From NCBI GenBank assembly GCA_964401685.1, contig CAYNZH010000015.1, positions 1 through 53,759 of the forward strand: DNA of 53,759 nt, in the 5' to 3' direction. Made by a program: the position numbers and the translations under genes. Shown one piece after another: positions 50,743-53,759 of the stretch. Origin of the DNA: DASRQK01 sp964401685 (GTDB lineage: Bacteria > Bacteroidota > Bacteroidia > Sphingobacteriales > Sphingobacteriaceae). Within the stretch, counting starts at the first letter, position 1. Each line of letters begins with the position of its first letter. The notes below the pieces were generated by a model that was not told the DNA's origin, ran no database searches, and saw only the letters and a list, made by a program, of their open reading frames with translations.

Positions 50743-53490
50743 ATGAAAATATTAAAGTATTGTACGCTGATAACCTTGTTGCTGACTCCTTTTTGGGGCG
50801 CCGCGCAAGAAACGTCCTTCCCCTTGGAAAGCGCAGCGGCGGTAGAGAAGGAGTTTGAGTCTCTCAAAGAGGGTGGCGCGCTGAACCCTCATAACCTTCC
50901 GTCTGAGTACCTGTTGCAAAGTTATAGCTATTACGTGATGAAACCCGGAAATGAGCGGCTTCGGGAATCTTTCTCTCTCAATCTCGCGAACGTACTGCCC
51001 CAGGTGAACAATGTTGAAACCAAGAATTTCATCCTCCAACTGCTTCAGAACTGCGGCAAGGACGAGCTCATACCCGTATTGCAGCCACTTCTCGCTGATC
51101 CTTTGCTAGGAGAACGAACGGTGATGCTGTTGGCGCAGATCGGATCTGAACAAGCCGTCTCGGTTTTGAATAACGCTCTCGCCCATGCTTCTCTTTCCGT
51201 AGACGGCAAAACTGCAGTTATCAACGCACTTGCTTTCGTCGGTAATTCGGCTGCAGAAAAATCCTTGCTCGAGATTGCCCGGTCCAATGATCCTGACCTG
51301 TCACCTGTAGCCTGGTCAGCTATTGGGAAGACCGCGAGTGTCGCCCTAGCCCGGCCGCTTTGGGAGATGGGTCGGCGCGTATCCTGGACACCGGGCCCGG
51401 ATTTAGTTCTAGACGCCAATGTAGACTTTGCTTTCCGCATGGCGGCTGCGGGTAATGAAGCTCTTGCGAGAAGAACTGCGAGAAAGCTACTTTCCAAGCG
51501 GGACTTGCCCGTTCATTATCAGGTTCGCGGTCTTGAATTACTGACTCAGTCAAGCGGAAAAGGGAGTAAAAACAGACTGATGAAGATCGCGCGTGCATCT
51601 TCTGACATAGAAGTACCGCTCGCGTTGAGAACCCGTGCACTGTCGCTGCTCGGCAGATATTGGAGTGCGGATGACGCCCGAAAGCTGGTCCACGGTATCG
51701 AAAATTACTCGCCTCAGAGCCGGTTCTCGATTCTGCGATTTTTAGTCCAAAAACAGGATCGGGCGGTCGTACCTTTTTTGTACACCGCTTTGGGTGATGA
51801 TCACGCCCCTTCGCAGGCGCTTGCGATTCGAGGCCTGCTTGAGTTGGATGGCGCACGTGCCGCACCTACGCTGATCGAGGAGCTTGATCTTTCGACTGAC
51901 TACATAGTTTCTGCGCTGAAGGAATCGTTACTTCTATACGATGGTTCTGAGCTTCCAGCCCTACTGTTGCCAATGCTCGAATCCACGCGAAATGACCCAC
52001 TCTGGACGAGTATCCTGCTGCAGGTTGCTGAGATTCGGGCCATCGAAGCCGTTGCCCCCTATGTTTTTGAGCTTTTACAAGACACGCAATCCCTAGCCTA
52101 TAAAAGTCAAGTGGTTCAGGACGCTGCCTATAGCGCCCTGCCAGCACTCAGCCTTCCTGAAAATAGTCCAGAATTAATTGCATTGCTGGGTATGGCGTCA
52201 ACATTCCAAATTGTTCACGTTCAGCAGGCGATTATCCAGTCGGTGCAGAGATCTACCGAAGCAGACGCCCAAGTAAGCTCTCTGCTCGCCCACGTTAAGG
52301 GATTGGATCCCCAGCATCAAGTAGCGTATTTTCCTGTGCTCGCAGGAATTGGTGGCTCGGATGGATTGAATATGTTGCGCGTTCCGCTCGAAGGAGACAA
52401 CCTGCCGGACAAAGCTGCAGCACTCAGCGCATTGGCCACTTGGTCAGACGATTTGGCTTTGCCGGATATCAGCAGGCAGATCCGAGAAAATTCCGAGCCA
52501 AATGACCAGCGAGCGCTCGTGCAAGGGTTAGTTCGCCTACTGGCTGCCTCCCAGCTTCCTGATGATCAAAAAGTCCTTTATTTGAGAGATGCATTTGACC
52601 ACACTGAGGATATTTCCCAAAAGCGCACGCTACTAAGCGCCATGCAGGGATCCAACACGTTTTTAGCCCTGATTTTCGCTGGAAAATATTTGGAACATCC
52701 TGATCTGGCCTCTACGGCCGCACATACAGCCATGAATATAGCCCTTGAAAACAAGCATTTCCTCGGAGATGATGTGAGGCAGATTCTGATGCGTGTCCAG
52801 GGCATCCTTTCCGGCAGCGAGAGTAGCTATCTGCGGGAGGCGATTCAAAAGCATCTGGGCGAAATGCCTGACACCCCCGGTTTTGTTCCTCTATTCAACG
52901 GCGAGAATCTTGAAGGTTGGAAAGGTTTGGTTGCCAATCCTATACGTCGAGCGGCGATGAGTGTTCAAGAGCTAGAAGAAGCGCAACGCAAGGCAGACTC
53001 GCTGATGCGAAAAGGATGGTACGTGCAGGATGGGGCGCTGCATTTCAACGGGCATGGAGACAATATTGCAACCACTAAATCCTATGGGGACATAGAACTC
53101 ATTCTCGACTGGAAGTTGGCCAAAGACGGGAAGGACGGCGACGCGGGGATTTACCTCAGGGGCACCCCCCAAGTGCAGATTTGGGACACTTCTCGCGTAG
53201 AAGTCGGCGCTCAGGTGGGCTCAGGAGGTCTTTACAACAATCAAAAGCATGAAAGCAAGCCTCTTTTGGTCGCAGACAACCCCTTGGGAGAGTGGAATAC
53301 CTTTCGCATTCTCATGAAAGGCGATAAGGTTACCGTCTATCTCAACGGAATTTTAGTCACCGACGAGGTGGTTTTGGAAAATTACTGGGACAGAAACCGA
53401 GCAATTTTTCCGATTGAACAGATTGAACTTCAGGCCCACGGAACCCATGTTTCGTACCGTGATATTTATATCAGAGAACTGGAACGCTGA
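50743..53490 (+). CDS. Exported HEAT-repeat protein with C-terminal DUF1080 domain
   Basis: A 915-residue protein with signal peptide (MKILKYCTLITLLLTPFWGAAQ). Residues about 90-690 are helical HEAT-like repeats (for example QPLLADPLLGERTVMLLAQIGSEQAV and further units of 30-40 residues). From about 712 comes a concanavalin-like DUF1080 domain: FVPLFNGENLEGWKG, GDAGIYLRGTPQVQIWD, GEWNTFRILMKGDKVTVYLNG and a final HVSYRDIYIREL. DUF1080 is now linked to 3-keto-disaccharide hydrolases. The start is 20 bases after the oxidoreductase; an in-frame ATG at 50710 overlapping it is less likely because it precedes the signal peptide. Role: probably binding or hydrolysis of 3-keto-glycosides outside the inner membrane (inference). 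Confidence 0.9.
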   Translation: MKILKYCTLITLLLTPFWGAAQETSFPLESAAAVEKEFESLKEGGALNPHNLPSEYLLQSYSYYVMKPGNERLRESFSLNLANVLPQVNNVETKNFILQLLQNCGKDELIPVLQPLLADPLLGERTVMLLAQIGSEQAVSVLNNALAHASLSVDGKTAVINALAFVGNSAAEKSLLEIARSNDPDLSPVAWSAIGKTASVALARPLWEMGRRVSWTPGPDLVLDANVDFAFRMAAAGNEALARRTARKLLSKRDLPVHYQVRGLELLTQSSGKGSKNRLMKIARASSDIEVPLALRTRALSLLGRYWSADDARKLVHGIENYSPQSRFSILRFLVQKQDRAVVPFLYTALGDDHAPSQALAIRGLLELDGARAAPTLIEELDLSTDYIVSALKESLLLYDGSELPALLLPMLESTRNDPLWTSILLQVAEIRAIEAVAPYVFELLQDTQSLAYKSQVVQDAAYSALPALSLPENSPELIALLGMASTFQIVHVQQAIIQSVQRSTEADAQVSSLLAHVKGLDPQHQVAYFPVLAGIGGSDGLNMLRVPLEGDNLPDKAAALSALATWSDDLALPDISRQIRENSEPNDQRALVQGLVRLLAASQLPDDQKVLYLRDAFDHTEDISQKRTLLSAMQGSNTFLALIFAGKYLEHPDLASTAAHTAMNIALENKHFLGDDVRQILMRVQGILSGSESSYLREAIQKHLGEMPDTPGFVPLFNGENLEGWKGLVANPIRRAAMSVQELEEAQRKADSLMRKGWYVQDGALHFNGHGDNIATTKSYGDIELILDWKLAKDGKDGDAGIYLRGTPQVQIWDTSRVEVGAQVGSGGLYNNQKHESKPLLVADNPLGEWNTFRILMKGDKVTVYLNGILVTDEVVLENYWDRNRAIFPIEQIELQAHGTHVSYRDIYIRELER

Positions 53491-53492
53491 AT

Positions 53493-53696
53493 TTAGGTAT
53501 CCTTATCCAGATTTCTGTTGGGATTCTGAACTTTGACATTGTCTGCCGGCTCACCCTGGTCGTCAAGATACTTGTTTTCTATAGCTTTGTCCTTAAGAGC
53601 GTCCTTTGGGGCATCTTTGAGGCCGGTTCCGCCACTTCTTTCACTTGCTGGCTTACCTTTTGGCGTTTTTCCTGTTGGATTCGATGGTTTTGACAT
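53493..53696 (-). CDS. Small disordered lysine-rich protein
   Basis: A 67-residue hydrophilic protein rich in Lys, Asp, Pro and Gly (MSKPSNPTGKTPKGKPAS, then GLKDAPKDALKDKA), with no hydrophobic core, so probably intrinsically disordered. I do not recognise a family. A purine-rich site (AAAAAAGGAAA) precedes its ATG at 53696, which supports translation. Its stop lies two bases from the convergent HEAT/DUF1080 gene. Stress-linked disordered proteins of this kind occur in Bacteroidota, but I cannot assign a function. Confidence 0.6.
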   Translation of the reverse strand: MSKPSNPTGKTPKGKPASERSGGTGLKDAPKDALKDKAIENKYLDDQGEPADNVKVQNPNRNLDKDT

Positions 53697-53759
53697 AACT
53701 TTCCTTTTTTCTTGATTAACAATTCCGCCGGGTGATTTGTTCTAAATTTATGGACTTCC

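Noticed and set aside
1..53759. Mobile elements, prophage, CRISPR arrays, toxin-antitoxin or other defence systems
   Set aside because: No transposase, integrase, direct-repeat array or defence gene was seen; gene content is housekeeping and metabolic throughout.

Overview
The window is chromosomal, housekeeping-dense DNA from a member of the phylum Bacteroidota. Three things point there. First, several genes are preceded by the Bacteroidota promoter (TTTG, about 19 bases, then TAnnTTTG). Second, the protein set is typical of the phylum: PorT of the type IX secretion system, a small histone H1-like protein, an FtsL-like protein, MraY with a large insert, and FtsZ with a long C-terminal tail ending in HDNVD. 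Third, the division/cell-wall cluster has the phylum's usual order. I cannot place it below phylum; Cytophagales- or Saprospirales-like is a guess. Three runs of exactly 100 N show a scaffolded draft assembly, and each run falls inside a gene.

Layout. 1-5.8 kb: the 5' end of rpsL, a universal stress protein, lipoamide dehydrogenase, a DUF3817 membrane protein, and a minus-strand operon ubiE-porT-SDR-yqeY. 5.8-11 kb: a plus-strand run of DUF423 protein, priA, pcm and a membrane-anchored MutS-like ATPase (gapped). 11-13.7 kb: aspS and a LutB-type iron-sulfur protein (gapped) on the minus strand. 13.9-29.4 kb: a complete dcw cluster, mraZ-rsmH-ftsL-ftsI-murE-mraY-murD-ftsW-murG-murC-ftsQ-ftsA-ftsZ, almost all genes touching or overlapping. 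It is headed by a three-repeat MraZ operator, and a perfect DnaA-box sequence lies between ftsA and ftsZ.

29.5-35.4 kb: the histone H1-like gene, a TIM-barrel sugar isomerase, an orphan NarL-type response regulator, mscL, a ChaN-like protein, rpmH-rnpA-yidD, tsaB (gapped) and an OmpH-like lipoprotein. 35.5-41.5 kb: gyrB, rpsT, a lipoprotein, a SpoU methyltransferase, sucD, a luciferase-like oxidoreductase and msrA. 41.5-47.5 kb: a complete histidine-utilisation operon, marR-hutH-hutU-hutI-hutG, whose first gene is a MarR-type regulator and whose upstream region holds a matching palindrome. 47.6-53.7 kb: an Fsr-like MFS transporter, a GtrA-family protein, a Tat-exported Gfo/Idh/MocA oxidoreductase coupled to an exported HEAT-repeat/DUF1080 protein (a probable periplasmic 3-keto-glycoside pair), and a small disordered protein.

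Working together: the dcw genes build and divide the wall (the MurE DNPR motif predicts meso-diaminopimelate peptidoglycan). The hut genes convert histidine to glutamate and formamide. UbiE (menaquinone), LpdA and SucD serve respiration and the TCA cycle. I found no phage, insertion sequence, CRISPR array, tRNA or rRNA gene, and no wholly new system. The best leads are regulatory: the MraZ operator, the DnaA box before ftsZ, the MarR/hut palindrome, and promoters so close to start codons that the messages may be leaderless. The Gfo/Idh-HEAT-DUF1080 pair is the best enzymatic lead.
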